DNA of 64,000 bases. It comes from Photorhabdus asymbiotica. GTDB taxonomy: Bacteria > Pseudomonadota > Gammaproteobacteria > Enterobacterales > Enterobacteriaceae. A model generated the notes under the pieces. The model ran no database searches. It was given only the letters and a program-made list of their open reading frames with translations, and was not told where the DNA came from. This document shows, one piece after another, positions 20,406 through 32,733 of the stretch. The number at the start of each line of letters is the position of its first letter. The stretch's first letter is position 1. A program made the translations under genes and the position numbers. Location of the stretch: the NCBI RefSeq assembly GCF_003634575.1, contig NZ_RBLJ01000001.1, positions 1,302,001 to 1,366,000 of the forward strand, written 5' to 3'.

Positions 20406-20798
20406 TCAAGCAGTCAATAAGGCAACAATACTGCGATTAGCGGGTGGGAATTCATCTGCAATTAAATCTTTCTGTAATACCCACCGGGAAAGCTGGCCTT
20501 CTTTGCCAAAAGGCTCATTTTCCCATCCACCTACCAAGAAAAAATAAAGGGTAATCAACCTATCAGGAAAATCATGTTTAACCGTTTCTACCAACTCATA
20601 ATGAGTAGCAGTAATACCAATTTCTTCCTGTAGTTCACGAATCAAAGCCTGTTCAGGAGTTTCTCCTTTTTCGATCTTCCCGCCTGGAAATTCCCAGAAT
20701 CCCCCCATATGAGTGTCAGCATGACGCTGAGTAATAAAAATTTCATGTTGTGAGTTTCTAATAATTCCAGCAGCTATATGCAGGTGTTTCTTTTCCAT
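20406..20798 (-). CDS. mutT: 8-oxo-dGTP diphosphatase
   Basis: MutT hydrolyses 8-oxo-dGTP and so prevents A:T to C:G transversions. The Nudix box is complete: GGKIEKGETPEQAL followed by RELQEEIGI, about residues 37-59. I chose the start MEKKHLHIAAGI (20798), which gives 130 residues, like the 129 of E. coli. The open frame extends twelve codons further to 20834, but neither start has a strong ribosome site. It lies downstream of secM-secA, as in E. coli. Confidence 0.94.
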   Translation of the reverse strand: MEKKHLHIAAGIIRNSQHEIFITQRHADTHMGGFWEFPGGKIEKGETPEQALIRELQEEIGITATHYELVETVKHDFPDRLITLYFFLVGGWENEPFGKEGQLSRWVLQKDLIADEFPPANRSIVALLTA

Positions 20799-20887
20799 AT
20801 TACTATTATCTTCATTCATTCTTTTGGTTATCAAGCAACCAATATTCAGATGCTATTTCCGAAGGAGGCAGATTAAGGCCCACAGTA

Positions 20888-20909
20888 AAAAGGCGGTTTC
20901 CCGCCTTTT
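20888..20909 (-). terminator. Intrinsic terminator of secA
   Basis: AAAAGGCGG (20888-20896) and CCGCCTTTT (20901-20909) form a perfect 9-bp stem with a 4-base loop, 6 bp beyond the secA stop. On the minus strand it ends in TTTTT. Some readthrough into mutT is possible. Confidence 0.85.
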
Positions 20910-20914
20910 CATCA

Positions 20915-23626
20915 TTACTGCAAGCGCCCATGACAATGTTTATATTTTTTACCCGCGCCACAAGGACAAGGATCATTACGACCTACTTTACGAACACCAC
21001 TAGCAATCTGAGCTTCTATTTCAGACATCAAAGCACCTTTTTCAACTTCATGGCTTAATTGCTGTTGTCTTGCCAGACGTTCAGCTTCCACACGACGTTG
21101 CTGTTCTAGTGCCTCTACCTCTTCTGGCATTCTTACCTGGACTTTGCCCAATGTACTAATCACTTCATATTTCAGCGATTCCAACATATTTGCAAACATA
21201 GCGAAAGATTCACGTTTGTACTCTTGTTTTGGATCTTTCTGAGCATAACCGCGTAAGTGGATACCCTGACGCAAGTAATCCATTGCAGCCAAATGTTCTT
21301 TCCACAACATATCTAGAGTCTGTAACATGATACCTTTTTCAAAGTTACGCATCATTTCAGTGCTGACAATCTCTTCTTTACGTTTATAGATTTCAACAGC
21401 CTGTTCAAGAATACGCTCACGTAAAGTTTCTTCATGTAGTTCAGGTTCTTTATCCAACCACTCTTTGATCGGTAATTCCAAATCAAAATCAGCCACTAAA
21501 CGCTGCTGCAAACCTTCTATATCCCACATCTCTTCCAGAGATTGAGGGGGAATATAAACATCAATGATTGTTTTAAATACATCTTCACGGATACTACTGA
21601 TAGTTTCGCTAACATCACTGACATCCAGCAAATCGTTACGCTGAGCATAGATAGCACGGCGCTGATCATTAGCAACATCATCGTATTCCAGTAATTGCTT
21701 GCGTATATCGAAGTTACGGCTTTCTACTTTACGCTGAGCATTGGCAATAGCCTTGGTTACCCACGGATGCTCAATCGCCTCACCGGGTTTCATACCAAGT
21801 TTACGCATCATACCCGTAACACGATCAGATGCAAAAATACGCATCAGTGAATCTTCCATTGATAAATAGAAACGTGATGAACCCGCATCCCCTTGGCGAC
21901 CTGAACGCCCACGTAACTGATTATCAATACGACGGGATTCATGACGCTCCGTACCAATAATATGTAACCCGCCCGCAGCTAGAACAATATCGTGGTGTTC
22001 CTGCCATGCCGCTTTAATCTTTTCAACCTGAACTTCTGTTGGATCTTCCAACTTAGCAACTTCTGCCTGCCAACTACCACCCAGCACAATATCAGTACCA
22101 CGACCAGCCATGTTCGTCGCAATAGTTACTGCACTCACCTGACCAGCCTGAGCAATAATATCTGCTTCCATTGCGTGAAATTTGGCATTAAGTACGTTAT
22201 GCTCAATACCTGCTTTAGTCAGCTCACGGGAAACCAATTCAGATTTTTCAATAGAAATAGTCCCCACCAATACAGGCTGCCCTTTACCAGTACGTTCGCG
22301 GATATCTTCAATGATGGCTTCAATTTTTTCAGCTTCAGTCATATAAACCAGATCCGGCAAATCACTACGGATCATCGGGCGATTTGTCGGCACCACAATG
22401 GTATCGAGCTTGTAAATAGAACTGAATTCAAACGCTTCTGTATCTGCCGTACCGGTCATACCAGCCAGTTTTTCATACAGACGGAAATAATTTTGGAAAG
22501 TAATCGAAGCCAAGGTTTGGTTTTCATTCTGAATCTCTACTCCCTCTTTAGCTTCAACAGCCTGATGCAGCCCATCAGACCAACGGCGCCCCTGCATAGT
22601 ACGACCAGTATGCTCATCAACAATAATGACTTCACCATCTTTTACGATGTAATCAACATCACGTGTAAATAAAGCATGGGCACGTAGCGCAGCGGTAACA
22701 TGGTGCATCAACATGATATTGGTTGGTGAATACAAAGATTCACCTTCCTCCATCAATTTAGCTTCCGCCAGTAATTGTTCAATCAAAACCAAACCACGTT
22801 CCGTCAAGTTAACCTGACGGGACTTCTCGTCAACAGAAAAGTGCCCTTCCCCCTGAAAAGTATCTGAATCTTCTTTTTCCTGACGGATCAGTTTGGGAAT
22901 CAGTTTATTCACTTTGATATAAAGTTCAGAGCTGTCTTCAGCAGGGCCAGAAATAATCAATGGAGTACGGGCTTCATCGATCAGAATAGAGTCAACTTCA
23001 TCCACCAGCGCATAATGCAGTTTACGCTGAACACGTTCTTCTGGGCTAAATGCCATGTTGTCACGAAGATAATCAAAACCATATTCATTGTTAGTACCAT
23101 AGGTAATATCCGCTGCATATGCCTGTCGTTTAGCGGGGGCTGGCATACCTGGCAGGTTGATACCAACACTCAACCCCAGAAATTCAAACAATGGACGGTT
23201 ATTTTCAGCGTCACGTTGTGCCAAATAATCATTCACTGTAACTACGTGAACACCGCGGCCAGTCAATGCGTTCAAATAAGCAGGCAAAGTCGCTGTCAGT
23301 GTTTTACCTTCACCGGTACGCATCTCTGCAATACACCGCTCATTTAGAACCATACCACCCAGTAACTGAACATCGAAATGACGCATAGCAAACACACGTT
23401 TACTTGCTTCACGTACTGTTGCAAATGCTTCAGGTAACAGATTCTCCAGCGATTCACCTTTTTCCAAACGAGCACGGAATTCAACTGTTTTGCCTTTTAA
23501 TTCGTCATCAGACAATTTTTCAAATTCTGACTCCATACGGTTGATTACATCAACTACTTTACGCATACGACGCAATGTACGATCATTACGACTACCAAAA
23601 ACCTTAGTTAACAATTTAATTAGCAT
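20915..23626 (-). CDS. secA: Preprotein translocase ATPase SecA
   Basis: SecA drives export of unfolded preproteins through SecYEG. The 903 residues are close to the E. coli length of 901. Walker A is [11 protein letters not shown] (about 102-112) and Walker B is the [11 protein letters not shown] region near 209-219. The second nucleotide fold has the NMAGRGTDI motif, and the scaffold and two-helix finger follow. The C-terminal zinc site is intact, [14 protein letters not shown], for SecB and lipid contact. It is expected to be translationally controlled by SecM, which lies 80 bp upstream. Confidence 0.98.
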   Translation of the reverse strand: MLIKLLTKVFGSRNDRTLRRMRKVVDVINRMESEFEKLSDDELKGKTVEFRARLEKGESLENLLPEAFATVREASKRVFAMRHFDVQLLGGMVLNERCIAEMRTGEGKTLTATLPAYLNALTGRGVHVVTVNDYLAQRDAENNRPLFEFLGLSVGINLPGMPAPAKRQAYAADITYGTNNEYGFDYLRDNMAFSPEERVQRKLHYALVDEVDSILIDEARTPLIISGPAEDSSELYIKVNKLIPKLIRQEKEDSDTFQGEGHFSVDEKSRQVNLTERGLVLIEQLLAEAKLMEEGESLYSPTNIMLMHHVTAALRAHALFTRDVDYIVKDGEVIIVDEHTGRTMQGRRWSDGLHQAVEAKEGVEIQNENQTLASITFQNYFRLYEKLAGMTGTADTEAFEFSSIYKLDTIVVPTNRPMIRSDLPDLVYMTEAEKIEAIIEDIRERTGKGQPVLVGTISIEKSELVSRELTKAGIEHNVLNAKFHAMEADIIAQAGQVSAVTIATNMAGRGTDIVLGGSWQAEVAKLEDPTEVQVEKIKAAWQEHHDIVLAAGGLHIIGTERHESRRIDNQLRGRSGRQGDAGSSRFYLSMEDSLMRIFASDRVTGMMRKLGMKPGEAIEHPWVTKAIANAQRKVESRNFDIRKQLLEYDDVANDQRRAIYAQRNDLLDVSDVSETISSIREDVFKTIIDVYIPPQSLEEMWDIEGLQQRLVADFDLELPIKEWLDKEPELHEETLRERILEQAVEIYKRKEEIVSTEMMRNFEKGIMLQTLDMLWKEHLAAMDYLRQGIHLRGYAQKDPKQEYKRESFAMFANMLESLKYEVISTLGKVQVRMPEEVEALEQQRRVEAERLARQQQLSHEVEKGALMSEIEAQIASGVRKVGRNDPCPCGAGKKYKHCHGRLQ

Positions 23627-23706
23627 AGTTAATTACATCTCAGATAAGGCTGTTATCTCGCAGCCAACAAATAGTTATTTATTCAAACCTTATAAAAAAA
23701 CGAAGA

Positions 23707-24237
23707 TCAGAGGTAGGCAGAAGGACCTGCACGAATACCCTGGGCTTTTGCAATCCAAAACGCCGGAGTATGAGAAGATTGTGATACGGTAATCGGGAGT
23801 TGCGTATTTGAAACCGGTTCAGGCAGCTGAAGCTCTCGAGTTAACAGTCCATTCAAAGTTTCCAGCACAAGCTGCTGAATATTGGAAGAGCTTAACCGGA
23901 TACTTTGTTTTGCTGTTTCATTATTTATAGGTTGGGAAACAAAAAAAGCAAAAGAAAGATGCCGAATCATATTACGCACAGCATGTTGTTGCCAGTAATT
24001 AACTCCATTATTGGCAGACTGACGCTGAATATTTTGCTGTGAAAAGAGGTTATCAAAAGCCGACAAAGCCTGATTTTGCCAACACTGACAGGATGATGTA
24101 TTGGCTTGTAATAAGATATTATTCGTAACACCCACTAAGATGGTAGGAACACCAATACTTGCCGCAACCATCCCTAATAACAGATGCGGCCAGAAATAAC
24201 GTCTACCAAATTGTCGCCAAAGATTTAGAATACTCAT
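23707..24237 (-). CDS. secM: Secretion monitor SecM, arrest peptide
   Basis: SecM is exported to the periplasm and pauses its own translation when export is slow; the stalled ribosome opens the secA ribosome site. The N-terminus RQFGRRYFWPHLLLGMVAAS closely matches the long E. coli signal region. The C-terminal arrest motif is WIAKAQGIRAGP (161-172), with the essential W, I, G, I, R, A, G and P all present. The upstream Phe of the E. coli motif (F150) aligns with His156; a Phe lies instead directly before the Trp. The middle of the protein is divergent, as usual. Its ATG lies 32 bp from that of the divergent DUF721 gene. Confidence 0.93.
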   Translation of the reverse strand: MSILNLWRQFGRRYFWPHLLLGMVAASIGVPTILVGVTNNILLQANTSSCQCWQNQALSAFDNLFSQQNIQRQSANNGVNYWQQHAVRNMIRHLSFAFFVSQPINNETAKQSIRLSSSNIQQLVLETLNGLLTRELQLPEPVSNTQLPITVSQSSHTPAFWIAKAQGIRAGPSAYL

Positions 24238-24269
24238 TAACCCTTCGTTATACCGGATCTACTTTTTAT

Positions 24270-24794
24270 ATGCGTGATAGCCGCCCACAATCATTAGATG
24301 TTCTTTTTGAAGACGCCGCTGCCATTGAGAAAAACCCGCTTCATATTGTCCAGCAACGTGCTGTCGCCTTATTAAAACTTAATCGTGCGGTCATCAGCCT
24401 ACTCCCTGCACAACTACATCCGTGGTGCAGGGTCGCCAATTATCGCAAACAAATTCTGGTACTGGAAGCAGGAAACGCTAGTTGGATGACCAGATTGCGT
24501 TACGAATTACCAACGCTACTCTCTGCATTGAGAAGTGAAATTCTACCATCCTTGTCATCGATCGACATCAGGATTAATCCATCATTAATGGTTAAACATG
24601 ATAATAGTGCGCAGAGCTTCGCAAAAATAATGAGTAACAGTCACAACATCTCACCGGTACGTCAGTTAAGTCAAGAAAGTGCTAAGGAATTAATAATATT
24701 AGCAAGCCGCAGTCCGAAAAAATTAAAGGAAAGATTGGAGCGATTGGCCGCACTGGCCGGAGAGAGTGCCAGCACAGCCAACAAGAAGCGCTAA
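24270..24794 (+). CDS. DUF721 protein, possible DciA relative
   Basis: This is a 174-residue protein starting MRDSRPQSLDVLFED. The N-terminal block has the DUF721 character: hydrophobic helix (AVALLKLNRAVISLLP), then VANYRKQILVLEAGNASWMTRLRYELPTLL, with the conserved Trp after a beta strand. The rest is a basic tail rich in Lys, Arg and Ser. DUF721 includes DciA, the helicase operator that predates DnaC. In Pseudomonas a DciA gene likewise sits between lpxC and secA. In an organism expected to use DnaC this is either a relic or has another role. An upstream in-frame start at 24159 would overlap secM; I prefer 24270. Confidence 0.8.
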   Translation: MRDSRPQSLDVLFEDAAAIEKNPLHIVQQRAVALLKLNRAVISLLPAQLHPWCRVANYRKQILVLEAGNASWMTRLRYELPTLLSALRSEILPSLSSIDIRINPSLMVKHDNSAQSFAKIMSNSHNISPVRQLSQESAKELIILASRSPKKLKERLERLAALAGESASTANKKR

Positions 24795-24874
24795 CGCTGA
24801 GTAAAAAACATCAATGAAAACAAAACCACTGATAGCATAACGCACTGATCATAATTGAGCTACTCTCTAAAGAA

Positions 24875-25828
<954 letters not shown>

Positions 25829-25890
25829 CTATACACTATGGTTGGCGGGGAAGTTTAGCACAAAAAGCGGAGAATCCAATCTTTTAGCTA

Positions 25891-27051
25891 TTAATCGGCC
25901 TGTTTACGCAAAAATGCAGGAATATCCAGATAATCTGGTTCTTTGTTTGTTTGTGCGTTTTGGTCATTCACCACTTTTGCCGCAGGTTTATTTTCTTCCG
26001 ACAATGAGGACAGACCACCAGATATCTGCTGATGACGGTGCTCCATTACACTTGATTGAGATGCCTTGTTGGTAACTAGCGTAATTTCAGGGCGCTTGTC
26101 CATGCCAATACCAGTAGCAACCACAGTTACACGTAACTCATCATTCATGTCTGGGTCCAGAGAAGTACCGATAACGACAGTTGCATTATCAGACGCAAAT
26201 GCCCGAATAGTGTTACCCACGGTTTCGAACTCATCCAAACGCAGATCAAAGCCAGCAGTAATGTTAACCAAAACACCACGAGCACCAGACAAGTCGATAT
26301 CTTCTAGTAACGGGCTGGAAATTGCCATTTCAGCAGCCTCTTCTGCGCGATCTTCACCCTGAGCAATACCAGAACCCATCATCGCGTAGCCCATTTCTGA
26401 CATCACGGTGCGCACGTCAGCAAAGTCAACATTCATCAAGCCTGGACGTGTTATCAGTTCGGCGATACCCTGAACCGCACCTTTCAAGACATCATTAGCT
26501 GCCCCAAAAGCATCCAATAGTGAAATGCCACGGCCAAGCACTTTCAACAACTTGTCATTAGGGATAGTAATCAATGAATCTACATGCTTGGACAATTCAG
26601 TGATCCCTTGTTCAGCAAATGCCATACGTTTCTTACCTTCGAAATTAAAAGGTTTAGTCACGACAGCAACTGTCAAAATCCCTAGTTCTTTTGCAATTTC
26701 AGCGACCACAGGTGCAGCGCCAGTACCGGTCCCCCCCCCCATACCGGCAGCGATAAATACCATATCCGCACCATCAAGAGCTGTACGCAATGAATCACGA
26801 TCTTCTTGTGCAGCAGTACGGCCAACTTCTGGATTTGCACCAGCCCCCAAGCCTTTAGTAATACCATTACCAATCTGGATAGTCTGGCCGACAGCAGTTT
26901 TACGTAATGCCTGAGCATCCGTATTTACTGCGAAGAATTCAACACCTTCGATACGCTCACGCACCATGTGCTCAACAGCGTTACCGCCGCCACCGCCGAC
27001 GCCGATGACTTTAATCACCGCGTCATTGGTTAATTCTATTGGTTCAAACAT
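25891..27051 (-). CDS. ftsZ: Cell division GTPase FtsZ
   Basis: FtsZ is the tubulin homologue that forms the division ring. The 386 residues include [10 protein letters not shown] near the start, the GTP signature [13 protein letters not shown] (about 105-117) and the T7 synergy loop [11 protein letters not shown] (about 206-216). After a variable linker comes the conserved C-terminal peptide [12 protein letters not shown], which binds FtsA, ZipA and ZapD. The GTP signature is encoded with ten consecutive G (26731-26740 on the plus strand reads ten C). It is 63 bp after ftsA at the end of the dcw cluster. Confidence 0.99.
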   Translation of the reverse strand: MFEPIELTNDAVIKVIGVGGGGGNAVEHMVRERIEGVEFFAVNTDAQALRKTAVGQTIQIGNGITKGLGAGANPEVGRTAAQEDRDSLRTALDGADMVFIAAGMGGGTGTGAAPVVAEIAKELGILTVAVVTKPFNFEGKKRMAFAEQGITELSKHVDSLITIPNDKLLKVLGRGISLLDAFGAANDVLKGAVQGIAELITRPGLMNVDFADVRTVMSEMGYAMMGSGIAQGEDRAEEAAEMAISSPLLEDIDLSGARGVLVNITAGFDLRLDEFETVGNTIRAFASDNATVVIGTSLDPDMNDELRVTVVATGIGMDKRPEITLVTNKASQSSVMEHRHQQISGGLSSLSEENKPAAKVVNDQNAQTNKEPDYLDIPAFLRKQAD

Positions 27052-27114
27052 AGTTTCTCTCCGCTTTGTGCCTTTATATCGAGACCAAAAAACAGATGTA
27101 GTCTCTGTATAAAA

Positions 27115-28371
27115 TTAAAACTCTTTTTTCAGCCAGCTACTGACTTTCTTAAACCAGCGACTCACTGAAGCATGTTTTTCAATATCCGCATCACCATTAA
27201 GATGAGAGGCTTTTCCGTAATGCAACAACCCTACTGCTGTTGAATAATAGGGTTCCTGCGCATAGTCCGTCAGACCAGTAATATTAAGAGGTTGACCAAT
27301 GCGCACCTGAGCATGGAATACACGCTGGGCACATTCAGCCAAACCATCAATCTGGGCACCACCACCGGTTAAGACAATACCCGCAGCCAAATGGTGTTTA
27401 ACACCTTGCTGGCGTAACTGTTCCTGCAATCGCAGGATTTCATCATTCACTAAATTCAGTAATTCGATGTAACGTGGCTCAATCACTTCAGCCAACGTCT
27501 GGCGCTGTAAGCTACGAGGTGGGCGCCCACCGACACTCGGTACCTCCACACTTTCATCCTTGCTAACCAACGAACCCAACGCACAACCGTGACGTACTTT
27601 TATCGTTTCGGCATCACTTGGTGGAGTACCAAAGGCATAAGCAATATCGCTGGTGACGACATTCCCAGCGTAAGGGATTACTTTGGTATGACGCAGCGCT
27701 CCGCCGGTATACACCGCAATATCCATCGTCCCACCGCCAATATCTACCACACAAACTCCCAGTTCACGCTCATCCTCAGTTAAAACCGCATAGCTGGCAG
27801 CCAAACCAGAAAAAATAAGCTGATCGACTTTCAAACCACAACGTTCAACGGCTTTTGCGATATTTTTCGCCATATCGTTATGGCAGGTAATCAGATGAAC
27901 TTTCGCCTGCATACGCACTCCGGAAAGCCCTACTGGATTTTTGATGCCTTCCTGATAATCGATCGCATACTCTTGAGGAATAACATGGAGTATCCGGTAT
28001 TCATCACGTACACGAACCGATTTGGCCGTATGAACGACATTGTCTACATCTTCTTGGGTGACTTCCTCTTCAGAAATGGGAACCATCCCAATTTCATTCT
28101 GACAACTGATATGTTTTCCAGATAACGCCAGATAAACAGAAGAGATTTGACAATCTGCCATTAATTCAGCCTGATCGATAGCCCGCTGTACACATTTAAC
28201 AACCGACTCCAGATCGTTTACACCACCTTTATCCATGCCGCGGGATGGACAGCTTCCCACCCCGATAATATTAACCATACCATCGGGCAGAATTTCACCA
28301 ACAAGGGCAGATACCTTTGCTGTGCCAATCTCAAGGCCAACTACTAATTTTCTGTCCGTCGATTTGATCAT
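27115..28371 (-). CDS. ftsA: Cell division protein FtsA
   Basis: FtsA is the actin-like ATPase that tethers FtsZ to the membrane. The 418 residues have the phosphate-1 motif VGLEIGTAKV at about 11-20, phosphate-2 VVDIGGGTMDIAVYT, and an adenosine motif VLTGGGAQIDGL. The protein ends in the amphipathic membrane-targeting helix RWFKKVSSWLKKEF. It lies between ftsQ and ftsZ, the canonical order. Confidence 0.98.
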   Translation of the reverse strand: MIKSTDRKLVVGLEIGTAKVSALVGEILPDGMVNIIGVGSCPSRGMDKGGVNDLESVVKCVQRAIDQAELMADCQISSVYLALSGKHISCQNEIGMVPISEEEVTQEDVDNVVHTAKSVRVRDEYRILHVIPQEYAIDYQEGIKNPVGLSGVRMQAKVHLITCHNDMAKNIAKAVERCGLKVDQLIFSGLAASYAVLTEDERELGVCVVDIGGGTMDIAVYTGGALRHTKVIPYAGNVVTSDIAYAFGTPPSDAETIKVRHGCALGSLVSKDESVEVPSVGGRPPRSLQRQTLAEVIEPRYIELLNLVNDEILRLQEQLRQQGVKHHLAAGIVLTGGGAQIDGLAECAQRVFHAQVRIGQPLNITGLTDYAQEPYYSTAVGLLHYGKASHLNGDADIEKHASVSRWFKKVSSWLKKEF

Positions 28372-28413
28372 TGTTATTCTGCCTGCCTCTATATTATTAC
28401 CAGTAACTGTTTA

Positions 28414-29217
28414 TTACCCATTGACCGGAGCATCAGGAGCACCAATTAGCAAAGGTGCCCAACCTACCGCGGCGCCGCTGTCATAACGTAAATCCACATA
28501 ATCCACTCTTTTCTCTTTGTTCTGCTGTAATAGTGGATAAAGCTCGATAAAACGTTTAATACGACCTGTTGTATCCATTCTTCCCAGCTTTAGTCGGATA
28601 TCATTATCCAGTGTCAGTTGCCAAGAACGACGATCAGTCATTGCTACAACTTTTAATTTCAATTTATTGGCAGCAAGAAGTTTAGCCATTGCCCGGTAGC
28701 CATCAAGCACCTCTTTCTCACTACCTTGCGGGCCATAAAGCATCGGGAAGTGACCTTTAGCTTCCCATTCAGCCGGTATACTAAACACCAGCCCTTCTGC
28801 ATCCAGCATCTGTGTATCATTCCAACGCACATAAGGAACATATTCTACCAGATGAATTCTCAGTTCATCAGGCCACTGTTTACGGACAGTGACTTGCCTT
28901 ATCCATGGCATCCGTTCAATCTGTTGCTGAATGATATTCACATCCTGCGTCATGAAAGTTCCCGGCTGCCCTAATGACAAAATTGCCTGCCGAATATCAT
29001 CGTTGGTGGTGTAATGACGTTCCCCCGTTACCACCAGCTTAGAAATAGGCAATCTGTTAGTATCTTTCATCCAGTTAAGAACTGCCCAACCACCCCAAAT
29101 AATGGTGCCAAGTACCATCAAGAAGAAGATAAGCCCTGCCAGATAAGAGCCGTTACTAGGGCGGGAACGACTATTTTCACTATCCCGCCCCTTTACTTTC
29201 AGGGCCGCCTGAGACAT
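28414..29217 (-). CDS. ftsQ: Cell division protein FtsQ
   Basis: FtsQ is a bitopic protein of the FtsQBL division complex. The 267 residues show a short basic cytoplasmic tail, one membrane segment (about 25-47, [21 protein letters not shown]), a periplasmic POTRA domain beginning [22 protein letters not shown], and the beta domain that binds FtsB. It starts two bases after ddl. Confidence 0.97.
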   Translation of the reverse strand: MSQAALKVKGRDSENSRSRPSNGSYLAGLIFFLMVLGTIIWGGWAVLNWMKDTNRLPISKLVVTGERHYTTNDDIRQAILSLGQPGTFMTQDVNIIQQQIERMPWIRQVTVRKQWPDELRIHLVEYVPYVRWNDTQMLDAEGLVFSIPAEWEAKGHFPMLYGPQGSEKEVLDGYRAMAKLLAANKLKLKVVAMTDRRSWQLTLDNDIRLKLGRMDTTGRIKRFIELYPLLQQNKEKRVDYVDLRYDSGAAVGWAPLLIGAPDAPVNG

Positions 29218-29218
29218 A

Positions 29219-30139
29219 TCAATCAGCCAACTCCAAAATCTTTACTACCAACTGTGAAAAATTTAACCCTGCTTGACGTGCTGCCATTGGCACTAAGCTA
29301 TGACTGGTCATCCCCGGAGATGTATTCACTTCCAACAGATAGAAAACACCATCAGAATCCATCATGATATCTACCCGGCCCCAACCACAGCATCCAACTG
29401 ATTTATAAGCTTTTAATGCTAACTCTGCCAATTGTTGTTCTTTTTCATCACTTAAACCACTCGGACAAAAATACTTTGTTTCTTCAGACCAATATTTTGC
29501 ATCATAGTCATAAAAAATAGCAGCGGGCTGAATACGAATAGAAGGTAAAGCCGTATCACCGAGAATAGCCACAGTGTATTCTGGACCATACAGCCATTTT
29601 TCTATCAACAAGTCAGCGTCATAACGAAATGCTATCTCCAATGCACCACGCAACTCTGAAATCTCATTAACCTTAGTCATACCCACACTGGAACCCTCCA
29701 GACTTGGCTTAACAATTAATGGCAAACCTAAATCTGCTACATGTTCTTGGAGTTGCAAATCAGTAAATTGTTCAAACTGCTGCAAATTAATTGCAACATA
29801 TGGCGAAACCGTCAATCCTATCCCTTGCCATAACTGCTTTGTACGCAATTTATCCATCGACAAGGAAGAAGCCATCACGCCACTACCGGTATAAGGCAGC
29901 TGCAAAAATTCTAATACGCCTTGCAAAGTACCATCTTCCCCGCCACGACCATGAAGCGCGATAAAGACTTTCTCAAATCCCGCTTCTTTAAGTTGCGTTA
30001 CAAGAAAATCTTTTGTATCAATTGGATGAGCATCAATACCTGCTTCTTTCAATCCAGCCAGCACGGCATGTCCAGACAACAGTGAAACTTCACGCTCAGC
30101 AGAAGTTCCTCCCAACAATACCGCGACTTTCTCAGCCAT
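29219..30139 (-). CDS. ddl: D-alanine--D-alanine ligase
   Basis: Ddl joins two D-alanines with ATP to supply MurF. With the start [11 protein letters not shown] (30139) it has 306 residues, the length of E. coli DdlB. ATP-grasp features are visible: [22 protein letters not shown], and the metal-binding [18 protein letters not shown] start five codons upstream is possible, but the chosen ATG is better placed after GAGGAAAAACACC. It overlaps the end of murC by eight bases. Confidence 0.97.
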   Translation of the reverse strand: MAEKVAVLLGGTSAEREVSLLSGHAVLAGLKEAGIDAHPIDTKDFLVTQLKEAGFEKVFIALHGRGGEDGTLQGVLEFLQLPYTGSGVMASSLSMDKLRTKQLWQGIGLTVSPYVAINLQQFEQFTDLQLQEHVADLGLPLIVKPSLEGSSVGMTKVNEISELRGALEIAFRYDADLLIEKWLYGPEYTVAILGDTALPSIRIQPAAIFYDYDAKYWSEETKYFCPSGLSDEKEQQLAELALKAYKSVGCCGWGRVDIMMDSDGVFYLLEVNTSPGMTSHSLVPMAARQAGLNFSQLVVKILELAD

Positions 30140-31607
30140 GGTGTTTTTCCTCATTCAAAGATGGCTGTAATTTTGTTTCAGCCAAATTGCGCGCTATTTT
30201 GCCTATATTCCCGGCCCCTTGAACCAGAACTAAATCATTACCGTCTAGTACTTGTGCCAACACAATCGCCACTTTTTCTGGCTCAGATACCAGAATCGGA
30301 TCTAACTTACCGCGGCTACGGATAGTACGGCACAACGAACGGCTATCCGCCCCCGGAATAACCGCTTCGCCCGCAGAGTAAACGTCCAACATCAGCAATG
30401 CATCCACCTGATTCAATACATTGGCAAAGTCATCGTACAGATCACGCGTCCGAGTATAACGATGAGGCTGAAATACCATCACAATACGCTTATCTGGCCA
30501 GCCAGCACGAGCGGCTTTAATGGTTGCATCCACTTCCGTTGGATGATGACCATAATCATCAACCAACATTGCACTACCACTTTTGCCGTTAACATGCTCC
30601 AGAGAAAAATTTCCCAGAAAGTCAAAACGGCGTCCGGTTCCCTGAAAACCTGCTAACGCAGCCAGAATATCACTGCCAGAAATGCCTTCTTCAGTTGCAA
30701 CAGCGACTGCTGCTGCCGCATTTAGCGCATTATGGCGACCCGGTGCATTTAATACGACTTTCAAATCAACCATATCTTGACGACTAACAGTAAAATACCC
30801 TTGAGCCCCTTTTTGCTCATAATGGGTGATACGTACATCTGCTTCCTCACTGAAGCCATAAGTCGTGATATAGCGTCCCACACGAGGGATTAACTCTTTG
30901 ACGACAGGATCATCAATGCACATGACTGCACGCCCATAAAAAGGTAAGTTGTGCAGGAAGTTGATAAACGTCTGTTTCAGCTTTTCGAAGTCACCATGAT
31001 AGGTATCCATATGGTCTGCTTCTATATTAGTAACTACTGCCACCATGGGCTGCAAATGCAGGAAAGAAGCATCACTTTCGTCGGCCTCCGCAATTAAATA
31101 GCGGCTGCTACCAAGACGAGCATGTGTTCCTGCCGCTTTGACTAAACCACCATTAACAAACGTTGGGTCTAAACCAGCCTGTGCATAAATGCTGGAAATC
31201 ATCGCCGTGGTAGTTGTTTTTCCATGAGTCCCCGCAATAGCAATACCATGACGGTAACGCATCAGTTCTGCCAACATCTCTGCTCTGCGAATGACCGGAA
31301 TCCGAGCTTCACGAGCAGCAATAATTTCTGGGTTATCTGCTAAGATTGCAGTTGAAGCCACAACAACACTAGCATCCAGTACATTTTCAGGACGATGGTT
31401 AAAATAAATCTGAGCACCCAACTTAGTTAGTTGCCGAGTTACCGGATTTGGCGCCAAATCAGATCCACTAATCTGGTAACCTTCATTGGCCAACACTTCG
31501 GCGATCCCCCCCATGCCAGCACCACCAATGCCAACAAAGTGGATATGCCTGACTTTTCTCATTTCAGGCACGAAAGCTCTTAATTTCGCCAGTTGTTGTG
31601 TATTCAC
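30132..31607 (-). CDS. murC: UDP-MurNAc--L-alanine ligase
   Basis: MurC adds L-Ala to UDP-MurNAc, the first amino acid of the stem peptide. I take the GTG at 31607 as start ([20 protein letters not shown]), which aligns with the E. coli N-terminus and gives 492 codons including the stop (491 residues, the E. coli length). A longer frame to 31682 would overlap murG. Motifs: [14 protein letters not shown] near the N-terminus, the ATP loop [12 protein letters not shown], and the [10 protein letters not shown] ligase segment. Confidence 0.96.
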   Translation of the reverse strand: MNTQQLAKLRAFVPEMRKVRHIHFVGIGGAGMGGIAEVLANEGYQISGSDLAPNPVTRQLTKLGAQIYFNHRPENVLDASVVVASTAILADNPEIIAAREARIPVIRRAEMLAELMRYRHGIAIAGTHGKTTTTAMISSIYAQAGLDPTFVNGGLVKAAGTHARLGSSRYLIAEADESDASFLHLQPMVAVVTNIEADHMDTYHGDFEKLKQTFINFLHNLPFYGRAVMCIDDPVVKELIPRVGRYITTYGFSEEADVRITHYEQKGAQGYFTVSRQDMVDLKVVLNAPGRHNALNAAAAVAVATEEGISGSDILAALAGFQGTGRRFDFLGNFSLEHVNGKSGSAMLVDDYGHHPTEVDATIKAARAGWPDKRIVMVFQPHRYTRTRDLYDDFANVLNQVDALLMLDVYSAGEAVIPGADSRSLCRTIRSRGKLDPILVSEPEKVAIVLAQVLDGNDLVLVQGAGNIGKIARNLAETKLQPSLNEEKHHG

Positions 31608-31662
31608 GTTTTCTTCTTCACTGTATATGTTTACTTCACCACCCTGTTTCAGGTGGCCTGAA

Positions 31663-32733
31663 TCATTTTTCTGCTGCATCAATTAATGCCGCCGATACTC
31701 TCTCAGTTGCATCAGTAATTGCTGCTAAACGGGCTTTTTCTGCCATTTCCAACAATTGTGGGCGTTGCCACTGAGTTAATAATTGTATTACTGCATCAAC
31801 CGTAAATTGCGGTTGTTCCAGTATCTCTGCTGCACCAACTCTCTCCAGTGGTAGTGCATTCCAATATTGCTGACGATCTTTATGCTGAAATGGTACAAAA
31901 ATCCCAGGTAATCCGGCTGCTGCCACTTCGCTGACTGTCAACGCACCAGAACGGCAAATCACCATATCAGCCCAGGCATAAGCTTGTGCCATATCATCAA
32001 TAAATTCAGTAACTTTGTGTTCGCATTTAACTAATAAATTGTTATAGGCATTCTGAACACTTTCTTTAGCCCCTTTGCCTGTCTGATGCCAAAGGGTAAT
32101 TTTATCACCCATATGGGCAGCAATTTCAGGCATTGTCTGGTTGAGAATTCTTGCCCCCTGACTACCACCAACAACTAGAACCCGAATCGGGCCTTCACGC
32201 CCTGCCAAACGCTGTTCAGGGCGGGGTAATGCCAACACGTCTTCACGGACAGGGTTCCCAACAATAGGTGCTTTCGGGAATGCACCGGGAAATGCCTGTA
32301 AAACAGTCGTAGCAATTTTTGCTAGCCAACGATTTGTCAGCCCTGCAATACCATTCTGTTCATGCAGGACAACCGGAATACCGCACATCCACGCAGCAAT
32401 ACCGCCAGGGCCAGAAACATACCCTCCCATTCCGAGCACTACATCTGGCTGATAGCGACGCATAATCGCTTTTGCCTGGCGAATGGCTTTGAAAATTCGC
32501 ACCGGAGCAACTAACAGTGCTTTGATTCCCTTACCTCGCAAACCCGAGATCTGAATAAAATCAATCTCAATGTCATGTTTCGGCACTAAATCAGCTTCCA
32601 TCCTATCCGCTGTTCCCAACCAGCGAACTTCCCAGCCCTGGTTTTTTAAATGATGAGCTACAGCCAAACCAGGGAAAACGTGTCCTCCAGTTCCACCTGC
32701 CATCACCATCAAACGCCGGGTTTTGCTACTCAT
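31663..32733 (-). CDS. murG: Lipid II-forming GlcNAc transferase
   Basis: MurG transfers GlcNAc from UDP-GlcNAc to lipid I on the cytoplasmic face of the membrane. The 356 residues match the E. coli length of 355. N-terminal loops [18 protein letters not shown] and [14 protein letters not shown], and the C-terminal donor-site segments [10 protein letters not shown] and [13 protein letters not shown], are all present. It has a four-base overlap with ftsW. Confidence 0.98.
   Translation of the reverse strand: MSSKTRRLMVMAGGTGGHVFPGLAVAHHLKNQGWEVRWLGTADRMEADLVPKHDIEIDFIQISGLRGKGIKALLVAPVRIFKAIRQAKAIMRRYQPDVVLGMGGYVSGPGGIAAWMCGIPVVLHEQNGIAGLTNRWLAKIATTVLQAFPGAFPKAPIVGNPVREDVLALPRPEQRLAGREGPIRVLVVGGSQGARILNQTMPEIAAHMGDKITLWHQTGKGAKESVQNAYNNLLVKCEHKVTEFIDDMAQAYAWADMVICRSGALTVSEVAAAGLPGIFVPFQHKDRQQYWNALPLERVGAAEILEQPQFTVDAVIQLLTQWQRPQLLEMAEKARLAAITDATERVSAALIDAAEK

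Noticed and set aside
21992-22672. 226-codon open frame antisense to secA
   Set aside because: It is covered by secA, with low-complexity Phe/Ser/Asn-rich translation typical of shadow frames.
30132-31682. Longer MurC with 25 extra N-terminal residues
   Set aside because: The extension overlaps murG and is not part of the conserved protein; the GTG at 31607 aligns with the E. coli start.
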